A stretch of 64,000 bases of DNA, taken from NCBI GenBank assembly GCA_002686085.1, contig NZAC01000006.1:48036-112035 (forward strand), given 5' to 3'. Below the pieces are notes generated by a model. That model did no database searches. It was not told the DNA's origin and worked only from the letters and a program-made list of their open reading frames with translations. The stretch is from Roseibacillus sp. Lineage in GTDB: Bacteria > Verrucomicrobiota > Verrucomicrobiia > Verrucomicrobiales > Akkermansiaceae. The translations under genes and the position numbers were made by a program. Positions 1 through 10,300 of this stretch are shown one piece after another (position 1 is the stretch's first letter; every line of letters starts with the position of its first letter).

Positions 1-2021
1 CCCTCGGGGTTGGCCTGAGTGTGGTCGACACCTTTACCTACAGTCTCGATACAAGCCTGAATGGAGCGACTACTGTCAGCGTGACGGTCAACGGAACCAA
101 CACGGACGCTCAGATTAATATCGCCGCAGAGCAAGCCAGTGTAACCGAAGGCGACGATGCCTCATTTCTCATCACCTCCAGTCTTCAGCTTACGGCAGAT
201 GTGGAAGCGACTCTCAGCTACGCCGGCACGGCCCAGAATGGAAGTGACTTCAACGGAAGTGCTACTTTCACTCTGGCTAGCGGCAACACCGAGTTTGCCT
301 TCAGCCTCTCCACCATCGCTGACTCTCTTTATGAGGGAGCAGAAAATGTCACTGTTACCGTGGACAGCGTCAGTGGAGACGCTGTGGTTGGTGCAAACCC
401 ATCGGCCTCTGTTGCAATCGACGACTCGGATAGTCCTCCGGTCCTTACTATTGCCACCCCGGCGGGTAACACCGAGGAAGGTTCTGCCGCAGACTTCACC
501 GTCAGCGCTACCATTGCGTCCAGCGTTGCAGTGACCGTGGACCTCGCTGCCAGTGGTGACGCTGGTCCCGAAGACTACTGCAATTCTGCTACTCAATTCA
601 CCATTCCAGCCGGCCAGACTGCCACGACCTTGAGCCTCATCGCACTGGACGATGCGGTGCAAGAGGGCAACGAAGCGCTCACGCTCACGATCGCGAATCC
701 CAGCCTCGGCTCCATCGGCGCGGCTGATAGCGCGACTGCAACCCTTGCGGATGGATCTGCTGTGGTCGTCTTCAATGCCGATTTCGAAGGAATTGACGCT
801 GCATCTACCCCCGGAGGCACCCTGCGCAACGGAGACGCACCCGCTGCGGCTAATCTCGGAACTTCACCTGGTAGCTGGACCAATATTTTCACAGAAGATG
901 CAGCCGGGAGCGACCCGGGCGTCTTCCTTGAGACCGGCGCCGACGTCAAAGGTGACGGCGTAGACTTCGCTCTTCTGCTTGACCGACCAAGCACTACCAC
1001 AGACGTCACCGCGCGGTTCAACGGAGGCGTCGATCTCACCGGTTCAAACACCGGCGTGGTTTCCTTCGATCTCGCCACCCGACGGACCCAGGGCAACTCA
1101 ATCGCAAAGAGCACCACGATCCTCGGTCTTGACGCCGCTGGCAACAAGTCCTTCGAACTTTTCCTCGATGCCAACAACAATGGCGCAAACCACGAGCAGC
1201 TCTTCCACGTTGCTGGTGATGGCACCTTGACACCCATCGGCAACGTAGAGGACTTCAACAACAGCGGAAATTTCAATGAGGACCGGATGTCCAACGTGCG
1301 GATCCTGCTCACTAACACGGGATACTGTGTGCAGATTGAGAAGTATCCTCTCGGAGCCAGCCCGGCACCAGATACCACTACCAGTGAACTGCCCTACGCC
1401 GGCAGTGCTGCCTCCATTACTCAGGTCATTTTCCGGGTCTCCGGAAGTACTAACACTGGAGTGAGCGGTGGCATTTTCCTTGATAACGTACGCGCTACCG
1501 GAAATGCCCTCAGCCCTCAGGCCGCTTGGCGACTGGCCTTCTTTGGGAGCACGGACAACTCTGGCAATGGCGCCGAAGACAATGATGCCAACGGCAATGG
1601 CCTCTCTAACTTCCTGGACTTTGCCTACGGCTTTGATCCAGTAGGCGTGAGTAGCGCTGCAAATACTCTTGAAGTGGCCAACCCCGGAGCCAACGGAACC
1701 ATCACTCAACTGGGAGGCCTGACTTTCTGGCCCGACCCTGCCACTGGCGAGGTTTACATGCGCTACACCCGGAGGACCGATTACAACGCTCTTGGACTCG
1801 TCTTCACGGATCAGTTCAGCCGGGATCTCGGAACCTTCGAGAACGCGACCGAAGCGCCCACTGTCATCGCGACAGGCACTGGGGACGGAGGGGCGGCTAT
1901 TGAAGCGGTACAGCTCAAAATGCCTCTCGTCCTTCCAGACAGCGGCGGCAAGGCCCGATTCGGCCGAAACTCGGTCCAATTCGCCCCCCAAATCGAGGTC
2001 ATCCTGCCTGTTGAAAACTAA
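1..2021 (+). CDS. Large secreted Calx-beta/VCBS-type surface protein, 3' part only
   Basis: The reading frame is open to the left edge, so about 670 C-terminal residues of a longer protein are visible; the GTG at position 21 is internal. The first residues resemble the end of a VCBS/cadherin-like repeat (DTFTYSLD ... VTVNGTN). Two Calx-beta-like segments follow (acidic VTEGDDASF and NTEEGSAADF openings). A module of about 250 residues then begins at ADFEGIDA and contains KGDGVD, ATRRTQ and LPYAG. The end holds a calcium-binding-like stretch rich in Asn, Asp and Gly (GNGAEDNDANGNGLSNFLDF) and a beta-rich tail, with no PEP-CTERM or LPXTG anchor. The VCBS, Calx-beta, Calx-beta, ADFE-module order recurs in the 2402-residue protein at 7310-14518, so the two are paralogues over this part. 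Extracellular adhesion or matrix role is inferred from the domains. Confidence 0.85.
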   Translation, partial: LGVGLSVVDTFTYSLDTSLNGATTVSVTVNGTNTDAQINIAAEQASVTEGDDASFLITSSLQLTADVEATLSYAGTAQNGSDFNGSATFTLASGNTEFAFSLSTIADSLYEGAENVTVTVDSVSGDAVVGANPSASVAIDDSDSPPVLTIATPAGNTEEGSAADFTVSATIASSVAVTVDLAASGDAGPEDYCNSATQFTIPAGQTATTLSLIALDDAVQEGNEALTLTIANPSLGSIGAADSATATLADGSAVVVFNADFEGIDAASTPGGTLRNGDAPAAANLGTSPGSWTNIFTEDAAGSDPGVFLETGADVKGDGVDFALLLDRPSTTTDVTARFNGGVDLTGSNTGVVSFDLATRRTQGNSIAKSTTILGLDAAGNKSFELFLDANNNGANHEQLFHVAGDGTLTPIGNVEDFNNSGNFNEDRMSNVRILLTNTGYCVQIEKYPLGASPAPDTTTSELPYAGSAASITQVIFRVSGSTNTGVSGGIFLDNVRATGNALSPQAAWRLAFFGSTDNSGNGAEDNDANGNGLSNFLDFAYGFDPVGVSSAANTLEVANPGANGTITQLGGLTFWPDPATGEVYMRYTRRTDYNALGLVFTDQFSRDLGTFENATEAPTVIATGTGDGGAAIEAVQLKMPLVLPDSGGKARFGRNSVQFAPQIEVILPVEN

Positions 2022-2069
2022 TTCTCGACTTGAACCAAGTTTAACCGAATTCTCAAACAACCAAAGTTA

Positions 2070-2678
2070 ATGACACGCGCGCTTACAGCCTTTCTTATCG
2101 TGGGAATGACCGCAATGGCACCAGGAGCTATTCTCTGGTTTCCGCGTCAGGACATTCAAATTCCGACAACCTTCGAGGGAGTCTCGGTCGATCTTGAAAC
2201 AGGCAACTCATCGATCACCGCGGCAGGATTACCCGGGGGCGATGTGAACTTCCTTCTGGGAGGTGGCGCAGTCACCAACGATGCGGATCAGACCGCGGCT
2301 GTGCCAAGCTGGCAACCGGTGCGGACCGGAGCCAGCAACGTGGACCCCCTGCGTCAGCTCGGCATCGGTGACACCGTGGACAGCGCGTCTACTGTAGCTA
2401 CAGGATTTGGTGCTTCTGGCGATCCCAACCCCCACTTTCCTGAATTCACCCCGGACACCCCGGGCTATGTCGGCTTCTCTCTTGTCCTCGAAGACAACAC
2501 CACCGCCTACGGATGGATGAGGGTCACCCTTCAGGAAAATAACCAGTCTGGTGGCCTGATTCATGAGTGGGCCATTGAAGATAGCGGGGGCGCCATCACG
2601 GTAGGCGTTCCGGAGCCAAGCACATCCCTTTTGGCTATTCTGGCTCTCGGTGGAATCTTTCTCCGCAGGAGAAGGTAG
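2070..2678 (+). CDS. PEP-CTERM sorting-domain protein
   Basis: A 202-residue exported protein. A signal peptide covers about residues 1-20 (hydrophobic AFLIVGMTAMAPGA). The C-terminus has the exosortase sorting signal: VPEPS near residue 180, a hydrophobic helix (LLAILALGGIF), then a terminal arginine cluster. In this family the tail is recognised and processed by an exosortase, and the protein is usually delivered to the outer surface or extracellular matrix. The middle is beta-rich, contains LVLEDNTTAYGWMRVTL, and resembles the generic middle region of many PEP-CTERM proteins; no catalytic motif is visible. It starts 48 bases after the upstream Calx-beta gene on the same strand, so co-transcription is possible. 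No exosortase gene lies in this window. Confidence 0.85.
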   Translation: MTRALTAFLIVGMTAMAPGAILWFPRQDIQIPTTFEGVSVDLETGNSSITAAGLPGGDVNFLLGGGAVTNDADQTAAVPSWQPVRTGASNVDPLRQLGIGDTVDSASTVATGFGASGDPNPHFPEFTPDTPGYVGFSLVLEDNTTAYGWMRVTLQENNQSGGLIHEWAIEDSGGAITVGVPEPSTSLLAILALGGIFLRRRR

Positions 2679-2928
2679 GAGGTTCCTCAAGGTATTCAGA
2701 CGACGGTCTTCGCTGCCCGTTGCAGTAACTAGGATTCTCCCGAGAAGCTTGCGCGGCCAGACCTTTGCACACGGCACTCTCGTATCTCGTCCTGACCAAT
2801 AACCAGTTGGAGGTAACCGAAAATCTTAGGGGTTGATCCACCCCACCCTTGATGGAACGCTGGGATAACTCTTCGAAGCTATCCCCAGCTCGGGGATCCA
2901 CCCCTCCTCTCGCTCCTCGATAGACATC

Positions 2929-5900
2929 ATGATGTCCCGTTTTCTCCCGCTGCTACCAGCCCTGGCTATGCTGTCCACGGTCAGCACCCTGCCGCTCCGA
3001 GCCGACCTCGTGGCCCACTACTCCTTTGATGAGAACGTTCCCAACGACCCTGCTGTCGTAGACTCCCTTGGAAGAAACAACGGAACCTTCATTAATAGTT
3101 CTAATGTCCTGCGAGGCGTTGCCTCCCCCGATCCACTCTTGGGCACAGCCTGCGAATTCACACTCCAGAGTGGCGTCAACCTTGGAACCGACCCTGCAGT
3201 ACGCCCTAGTGACCAGTTCACCATCAGCTGGTGGATGCGCCCGGATACCCTCGATTCATTCGATCGGATCTATGAAACCATGAGCGGAACCTCCAATGCG
3301 GCCAACGGCATCAGGATCGATCTCGGTGGAGCGCCAGGAAACAGCGTGAGAGTTCTTCTCCGCGATGGGAACGGGATAACCAGCACTACTCATACCCACT
3401 CGCTGGATCTCCGCAATGACGGCACATGGTATTTTGTTGCAGTCCGATACGACTCCACAGCCGGAGAGGGCTCTGCCCTTATGATCACAGTCCTCGAGAA
3501 CGGGACAGCCCATTCTATTGAGGACATCCGCGCTGCCACCGAATCCCCCCTTTCCATTGGCACTGGCCCCATCGACCTCCACTCCAACGGCGCCTTTCTC
3601 GCAGCCGATGATGCGAACGCGTCCGGGTCGAACGATTTCGCGGGAGCCCTCGACGACTTTGCCTTCTTCCAGACTGGAGATGTTCCCGGGGTTCTCAGTG
3701 ACGAAGATCTCTCCGAGATCTGCAAATCTGGTGCCCTGAGCATCTCCCCCGATACCGCGCCTCCCGTCATCGATACCTTTGAAGCAAGCCAATCCATAGT
3801 CGATGCCGGCTCGCCCAGCGTTCTCTCCTGGAGCGTGACTAACGCTGAAAATGTCCTTCTCACACCCGGCATCGGAGTAGTATCCGCCAGCGGCTCAAGA
3901 CAAGTCGTGCCAGCAGAGACTACGGTCTATACTCTGACGGCATCACGTGAGAACCGGACTACTGCTGCGAGTATCCAGATCACCGTCGACCAGCAGTTAC
4001 TACCTCCGGTTATTAGCGAGTTCATGGCCCGGAACCAGGAAACTCTGGAAGATGGTGACGGAGACTATTCGGATTGGATTGAAATCCACAATCCCAACCT
4101 CATTCCAATTGACTTGGGAGGATACTCCCTGACAGATAGTGCCGAGGATCCTTTCCGATGGTCATTTCCCTCCGGAACAAGCATTCCAGCGGGTGGCTAT
4201 CTTATTGTCTTTGCCTCCCAACAGGAACGTGACGACTACGTTGATCCTGATGGTAACCTCCATTCCAATTTTTCCCTGAGGGCCGACGGAGAATACCTTG
4301 CTCTCGTTTCCCCAGTCTCAGGAAGCCCTGTCAGCGAATTCTCGCCCACCTACCCCGAGCAGCGGGAAGATCTCTCCTACGGCCCAGGCGGATTCTATGC
4401 AATCCCGACCCCGGGAGCTCCCAGTCAGGGATCTGGCGTGATCGACTTCGTGGCAGATACTACCTTCAGTGTGGATCGCGGGTTCTACACCGATCCCTTC
4501 AGCGTGGAAATCACCACCGCCACGCCAGGTGCAGAGATCTATTACACCACTGACGGAACCGAACCATCACCTCGAAATGGCACTCTATTCCTTGATCCAA
4601 TTCGTATCTCATCCACCACAGCCCTGCGCGCTGCGGCCTTTAAAGAAGGATACGAGCCGACCAACGTAGATACCCAGACCTACCTGTTTCTAGAAGATAT
4701 CCTGCGGCAACCCCAAAACATCACCGGTTATCCGGGTACGTGGGCGAACAAACCTGCCCATTATCAGATGGATCCCGATATTGTTACCCACCCAGTCTAC
4801 GGCCCTGAGATGGAGGAAGCGCTGAAGACCTTCCCCACTCTTTCCATTGCGATCGACCCTGCCCACATGTTTGGAAGAGCCGGGATCTATCAGAACCCCC
4901 AGAGCGAGGGCCGCTCATGGGAACGTCCTGTTTCAGCGGAGCTCATCAGCGCTGACGGATCCGAACCAGGTTTTCAAATCGATGCCGGGATGAGGCTTCA
5001 GGGAGGAAGCAGCCGTAATCCTGACATTCCCAAACATAGCCTCAGCCTTCGCTTCCGCAGGGACTACGGTGCCGGAAAATTACAATATCCACTCTTTCGC
5101 GATGCACCCTTCGGAGACACCGCCGTGGAGGAATTTGATTTCCTGCAGCTAAGAGCAGGATTCAATTTTGCCTGGACGCATCGCCACTACTATCAGGCGC
5201 GACATGCTCAGTACAATCGTGATCAGTGGGTGAATGACCTCTATCTCGCCATGGGGCAACCAGGTAGTCATGGGCGCTGGGTTCACCTCTATCTTAATGG
5301 TCTTTACTGGGGCCTCTATCATGTCCATGAGCGACCAGATGGGGATTTCATGGCCTCATATTTCGGGGGCGAGAGTGACGACTATGACGCCCTGAGTTCC
5401 GGGCAAGCTAAAAGCGGAGACACCACTGCGTGGAATACCATGATGTCCATCGCAAGGGGGAATATCACGAGCCCCTCACAATATGCCGCGATCCAGGAGT
5501 ATCTCGATATCGACTCGCTCATCGATTACATGCTCCTTAATTTTTTTGTGGGAAATACCGACTGGGATGGACACAACTGGCGCGCAGCCCGAAAGCGGGA
5601 AGCTGGTGCCGGCTACCTGATGCTCCCATGGGATTCTGAATTTGCTCTTTCTCCAAATGGCCCCGGGGTCATTAACAATCCCCAACCACTCTCCAACGCC
5701 CTGAACATCAATGTCACCGGCAGAGATGGCACCGGCCGCCCCAGCGGCCTCCACCAGGATCTCTCCGCCAACGCTGAATACAGGATGCGCTTTGCCGACA
5801 GAGTACATCGCCATCTTTTCAATGATGGAGCCCTCTCCCCGACAATCGCAGGAGCCCTCTGGCGGGCGCGCTCGGATCTCATGGATCAGGCCGTCGTAGC

Positions 5901-7188
5901 TGAGTCCGCCCGGTGGGGGGACTTCCGCTATGATACCGATTCCGGTCGCTGGCAACCTGGCGATTTTGCCCGTTACACCCGCAACCAGCATTATCGTCAA
6001 GATCAGGCATGGATTCTTCGTAGCTATATTCCTCAGCGGGGCGCAGTCCTTCTGGAGCAACTTCGAAGCCGTAACCTCTATCCCCTCACTGAGGCCCCTC
6101 GTTTCCGCCAGCATGGAGGAAGCGTCGCGGTAGGTCAGGCTCTAGCGATCAGCAATCCGAACCCGGCGGGTATTGTTTATTATACCATGGACGGGTCCGA
6201 CCCTCGTGACCCTGCCGCGGGACAGAATGGTATATCGGCAAGCGCAATTCGATATACCCGGCCGCCGGTATTCAATGAAAGCGCTCTGCTTCGGGCCCGC
6301 GTCCTTAGTGGGGGGGACTGGTCAGCCATGAACGAAGCGACCTTCTTCGCAGGAGAGCTCGCAGAACCTTCTAATCTGACCGTTTCGGAATTGATGTACA
6401 ATCCACCAGGATCCTCCGAGGACCTTGAATTTATCGAACTGGTCAATCTCTCCGGAACTGACACCATTGAGCTTGGAGGTGCGAAATTCACCGAGGGCGT
6501 GCAATTTGCCTTTCCTATCAACACCCGCCTGGCTCCAGGCGGCCGCCTTCTTCTGGTTTCTGATGAGGAGGCTTTCGTCTCTCATTACGGACTGGGGTTG
6601 CCCATTGTCGGACAATACGACGGGCTACTCGATAACAGTGGAGAGCAGCTTGTAATCGAGAATTCCACCGGAAATGTAATCCTCAATTTCACCTATAATG
6701 ACGGATCCGAATGGCCATCTGGATCTGACGGGGAGGGATACAGTCTTGTCAGTCGAGATTCAAATCTGAGTGATGCTCTGAGCTGGCGCGATAGCGACGA
6801 GCGTATGGGTAACCCCGGAGAAAGTGATAACACACGTTTCTCTGGCATACCCTCTACAGATGAAGATGGAGACGGGGTTGAATCCCTCCTTGAGTATGCA
6901 ACCGGGGGTGACGATCGCTCACCGGGAAATGATCTAGCTACCCCAGTTCTATCCGTATCTCACGATGGGCATCTTGAGATCGCCATAAAACTTAACCTCA
7001 GCGCATCCGACATCGACATCAGTCTCGAGCAAACATCTGACCTTGTCACTTGGGAACCTCTTGTGGGATTCGAACGCATTGCAATTATCCGCGACCAAGC
7101 GAAAGGCACCGCAAGCGTCGTCTACAGGGCTCTAACCCCGCAGGAATCCTCCACAAAATTCCTTCGGTTGCGGGCCATTCTCCGCTAG
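2929..7188 (+). CDS. Secreted CotH-family protein with LamG, lamin-tail and CHB_HEX_C domains
   Basis: A 1419-residue exported multidomain protein. The signal peptide is about residues 1-25; ATG codons at 2929 and 2932 are both possible starts. Domains in order: LamG/concanavalin-like (about 27-265); Ig-like (about 275-355); lamin-tail LTD (PPVISEFMARN, about 359-500); chitobiase C-terminal-like (ITTATPGAEIYYTTDGTEPS, about 506-590); CotH kinase-like (about 634-1040); second CHB_HEX_C (YYTMDGSDP, about 1055-1145); second LTD (NLTVSELMYNPPG, about 1149-1300); and a DEDGDGVESLLEYATGG tail. The CotH part keeps acidic motifs expected in an active CotH fold: NTDWDGHNWR near 877 and PWDSEF near 900. 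CotH proteins in spore formers are protein kinases; the bacterial secreted versions with LTD domains are poorly understood. Its role here is unknown; adhesion or surface-protein modification is inference. Confidence 0.85.
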   Translation: MMSRFLPLLPALAMLSTVSTLPLRADLVAHYSFDENVPNDPAVVDSLGRNNGTFINSSNVLRGVASPDPLLGTACEFTLQSGVNLGTDPAVRPSDQFTISWWMRPDTLDSFDRIYETMSGTSNAANGIRIDLGGAPGNSVRVLLRDGNGITSTTHTHSLDLRNDGTWYFVAVRYDSTAGEGSALMITVLENGTAHSIEDIRAATESPLSIGTGPIDLHSNGAFLAADDANASGSNDFAGALDDFAFFQTGDVPGVLSDEDLSEICKSGALSISPDTAPPVIDTFEASQSIVDAGSPSVLSWSVTNAENVLLTPGIGVVSASGSRQVVPAETTVYTLTASRENRTTAASIQITVDQQLLPPVISEFMARNQETLEDGDGDYSDWIEIHNPNLIPIDLGGYSLTDSAEDPFRWSFPSGTSIPAGGYLIVFASQQERDDYVDPDGNLHSNFSLRADGEYLALVSPVSGSPVSEFSPTYPEQREDLSYGPGGFYAIPTPGAPSQGSGVIDFVADTTFSVDRGFYTDPFSVEITTATPGAEIYYTTDGTEPSPRNGTLFLDPIRISSTTALRAAAFKEGYEPTNVDTQTYLFLEDILRQPQNITGYPGTWANKPAHYQMDPDIVTHPVYGPEMEEALKTFPTLSIAIDPAHMFGRAGIYQNPQSEGRSWERPVSAELISADGSEPGFQIDAGMRLQGGSSRNPDIPKHSLSLRFRRDYGAGKLQYPLFRDAPFGDTAVEEFDFLQLRAGFNFAWTHRHYYQARHAQYNRDQWVNDLYLAMGQPGSHGRWVHLYLNGLYWGLYHVHERPDGDFMASYFGGESDDYDALSSGQAKSGDTTAWNTMMSIARGNITSPSQYAAIQEYLDIDSLIDYMLLNFFVGNTDWDGHNWRAARKREAGAGYLMLPWDSEFALSPNGPGVINNPQPLSNALNINVTGRDGTGRPSGLHQDLSANAEYRMRFADRVHRHLFNDGALSPTIAGALWRARSDLMDQAVVAESARWGDFRYDTDSGRWQPGDFARYTRNQHYRQDQAWILRSYIPQRGAVLLEQLRSRNLYPLTEAPRFRQHGGSVAVGQALAISNPNPAGIVYYTMDGSDPRDPAAGQNGISASAIRYTRPPVFNESALLRARVLSGGDWSAMNEATFFAGELAEPSNLTVSELMYNPPGSSEDLEFIELVNLSGTDTIELGGAKFTEGVQFAFPINTRLAPGGRLLLVSDEEAFVSHYGLGLPIVGQYDGLLDNSGEQLVIENSTGNVILNFTYNDGSEWPSGSDGEGYSLVSRDSNLSDALSWRDSDERMGNPGESDNTRFSGIPSTDEDGDGVESLLEYATGGDDRSPGNDLATPVLSVSHDGHLEIAIKLNLSASDIDISLEQTSDLVTWEPLVGFERIAIIRDQAKGTASVVYRALTPQESSTKFLRLRAILR

Positions 7189-7265
7189 GAGCGGCAGCAT
7201 GGCCGATCCATGGGAAAGAGCGCCTACTAAAATGATTCCCATGATCTGACCGAGAGCCCCCTCTT

Positions 7266-7295
7266 CCTGTCAGGCCCGCTAGCGGGCCTGACAGG
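7266..7295. terminator. Perfect 30-bp palindrome between converging genes, probable bidirectional terminator
   Basis: The left arm CCTGTCAGGCCCGCT (7266-7280) is followed without spacer by its exact reverse complement AGCGGGCCTGACAGG (7281-7295). It lies 78 bases after the stop of the rightward CotH gene and 15 bases beyond the stop of the leftward giant gene. GC-rich stem strength and location suggest a terminator for both. Neither side has a clear run of T residues, so intrinsic termination is inferred, not certain. Confidence 0.55.
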
Positions 7296-7309
7296 CTCAA
7301 CAAGAAGGA

Positions 7310-10300
7310 TTACTCCGCAGCAGGCACCGTGACCTGCAGACGGTAGATCTTTCGTGCGGCATCAGCCGTGACATCAACCACTACATTCGTAGCACCGTCT
7401 TGGACGGCAGTGAAGCTATCTGCAGCGGGGGCTTCAGGAAGCCCGCTGCTCGAGGAGAGAACGTCATAAGTCCGCCCCGCCAGAATCGGTCCGTAAGTTA
7501 TTTCGACCTGGCCAACGCCGACAGGAACAATCTCGAAGAGGGGTCGCTCCGCACCATCGTTGGCACTTGTGCCCATGAGATACTCGGAAAGAGCGTCCCA
7601 ACTGTCATTGTCGTTGTCACTTCCAGAATCTGCCGGGTCATTGGGGTCAAGCCCGTTGGCCAGCTCGTAGCTGTCAGGAATCCCATCGCCATCAGTATCG
7701 CCAACGATCACTACCCCGGCAGAAAGTGTGATCGAACCTGTGAGCGGGCCACCACCATCTTCATCACCATCGTCTACTGTCACCGCAATGGTCACCGGCG
7801 AACTGCCGTTGGGGAGGAACTCGACGGCTGCGAGGGCTGCATTTACCTCCCGCACTGCTCCGGTGATACTCCAGACTCCGGTCACCGCGTCATAAACCAC
7901 TCCTGTTGGCTCGGTGAGGTCTCCCTCCCCGGGAGTCAGGCTCAGGGTAGCTGTAACCTCTTCAGGAGAGCTGGAAGCAAGAATCGCGAACGGGCTGGCA
8001 TCGGGTGCATGCCAGAGTAGGGCACGGCTCACGGTTCCCTCCATCGGGAAGGAGCCAACGTCATCAAAGATTCCCTCGGGATCCGTTCCCAGTCCCCCGC
8101 GGCCTCCATCAATGTTTTGTCCGACTCTGATTGAGTCGTCTCCACTCCAGTTCCCTCGCGTTCCTCGACCGGTGAGTTCGACCGTTGTCTGGCCAAACCC
8201 ATTCACGGAAAACGTGACCGTATCGAGACTGGATATCAGCGCTAGCTGGACAGGTTCATCAAGGCTCACCGGGGCACCGGTCAGGGGCACCGAGATGTTC
8301 CCGTCCGTCCAGTCCGTGTCACTAAGGCTGGACGGGACATCGTTCGGGGTGGACTCCATCTTGCTGACAAAGTGAGGGATTCCGTCGATCAGATAGATCC
8401 CGCTTCCATTCGAGGTTCCCCCGATCTCGGCGACACGCACTGTTCCAAAATCATCAAATCCTGAAGGCTGGAACGTGAGATCAATCGCAAATCCAGCATC
8501 GGTGTCCGGGTCTGGGGCCAGAAGCAGCGAATCTTCATGAACCGCCGGATAATCATACTGAGCTACCTGGGCGGTTGTTACTACCGAATCGTTCGGGTCG
8601 GTAATCTGGATGTCTCCAAGAGCAACTGGGCCCACCTCGTATTGAATATTCTGCACGAGGTTCGTTGCCGTTGGCGCCAGCTGAGGAATATACAGGACAG
8701 ATGAGTCTACCGCGATACTAGCCTCGGTCAGCGCTCCACCTGCGGCTGCATTTGCAGCGCCCTGAGCGACCGAAACAATGACCAGCCCTCCACTGCTCAT
8801 TCCGGTAACCGAGACGATGTAAGTTTCGCCAGTCCCGCTTACACTGGCAACAAGGTTACCCGTATCCGTGCTTCCAGAGAGGTCAATGTCGTCTTCCGCA
8901 AAACCTGTGACCGCTTCGCTGAAAGAGACTTCGAATTCTATCGTAGAGCTTCCAGTGGGGTCGTCCTGCCCTGCGGCCTGATTGATCGTCACCGTAGGTC
9001 CCTCGTTTACATAAAATACAAGATCATGGGTAGCCGCCTTGGGCCCTCCCGGCCCACTACTTCCCCCATCGTCAATGGTGAAGGAAATCGCCGCATTTCC
9101 GCCCGTCACCCCATCCGTTGTTGAGACCACTCCGGCCGCGAGACTCGCGTTAATCTCGTCAAGAGTTCCCACGAGGGCAAGGGAGGCTGATCCGCTACCG
9201 GTAACAACCGCAGGACCACCTGCCGCAAAAGTCACAGGCGCGTCGCCCGCGCTCTGGAAGGTCGCAGTCAGCTGACCCTGTCCAGCATCGGCATCAGCAA
9301 CCTGTAGACCGGTGAGATTGATATCGGTGGCGATGAAGCTTGCAGCAAGGGAGGTGGATTCTCCATCCCTTAACGTTTCTCCATTAAGGCTGATACTTGG
9401 GGCCCCATTCCCGGGCACTCCGCCCACTGTCAGATCGTCAACGATGATTCCGCTACTTTCTACATCGTTCAGACTCGCACTAAGGCTGAAGAGAATCGCA
9501 CTGATCTGGGTGGCGTTTCCTGCATAAGGCAGAACATCACTGACCGAATCAATGATGCCCTCGATAGGCCAGCGATCAATCGCGACCTGATAACCCTCCG
9601 AGGTCAGGGAGAGAATCAAACGGCTTTGCTCGGACTCCTCCTCAATGGAACCCGTGTTGTCGAAGTCTGCAGGGCGACCGAGAGGAGTGAGCTCACCTTC
9701 GGAGCTGACGTGATGCAGCTGCTCGTTGTTAGGTCCGCTGTTGTTCCCGCTGACGTAGAGCTCGAAGGACTTCTCGCCAGCATCGTCAAGACCAATAATT
9801 CTCCAACTCTTGGCCTCGCTAGTATTCTGGGTCCGACGATTTCCAAGATCCATCGAGATGAAGGCCGCGTTGGTTCCCGAGATGTCGGCGGGAGCCGCGA
9901 GACGGGCGGTAATGTCACCCTCACCCGGCAAGACCCGGTCCAGCACCAGAGCCTCATCAACTCCGTCTCCCTTCGAATCATCAACCTCGAGATAAATTCC
10001 TGGGATATCCCCGGAGACATTCTGCTCCGGGATATCCTCCCATGAGCCCACCGCAGTGCCTAAATTTGCAGCGAATGGGGCATCAGATCCTACTTTCGTC
10101 AAATTTGGCGTTCCGGGGTCCCCAAAGGGGTCCACGTTCTCAAAGTCGGCAAAGAAGAGGAGCGTACCTTCACCATCCGTAATCTCACTGGATGCCGAGG
10201 AGTTTCCCCCGATGGTTCCTGTGTCAACCGCCTCTAACCCTACTGTCACGGTTTCAGAAATTTCTGGAAGCCCATCGTCGAAGGGAAGAAGACTAATGCT

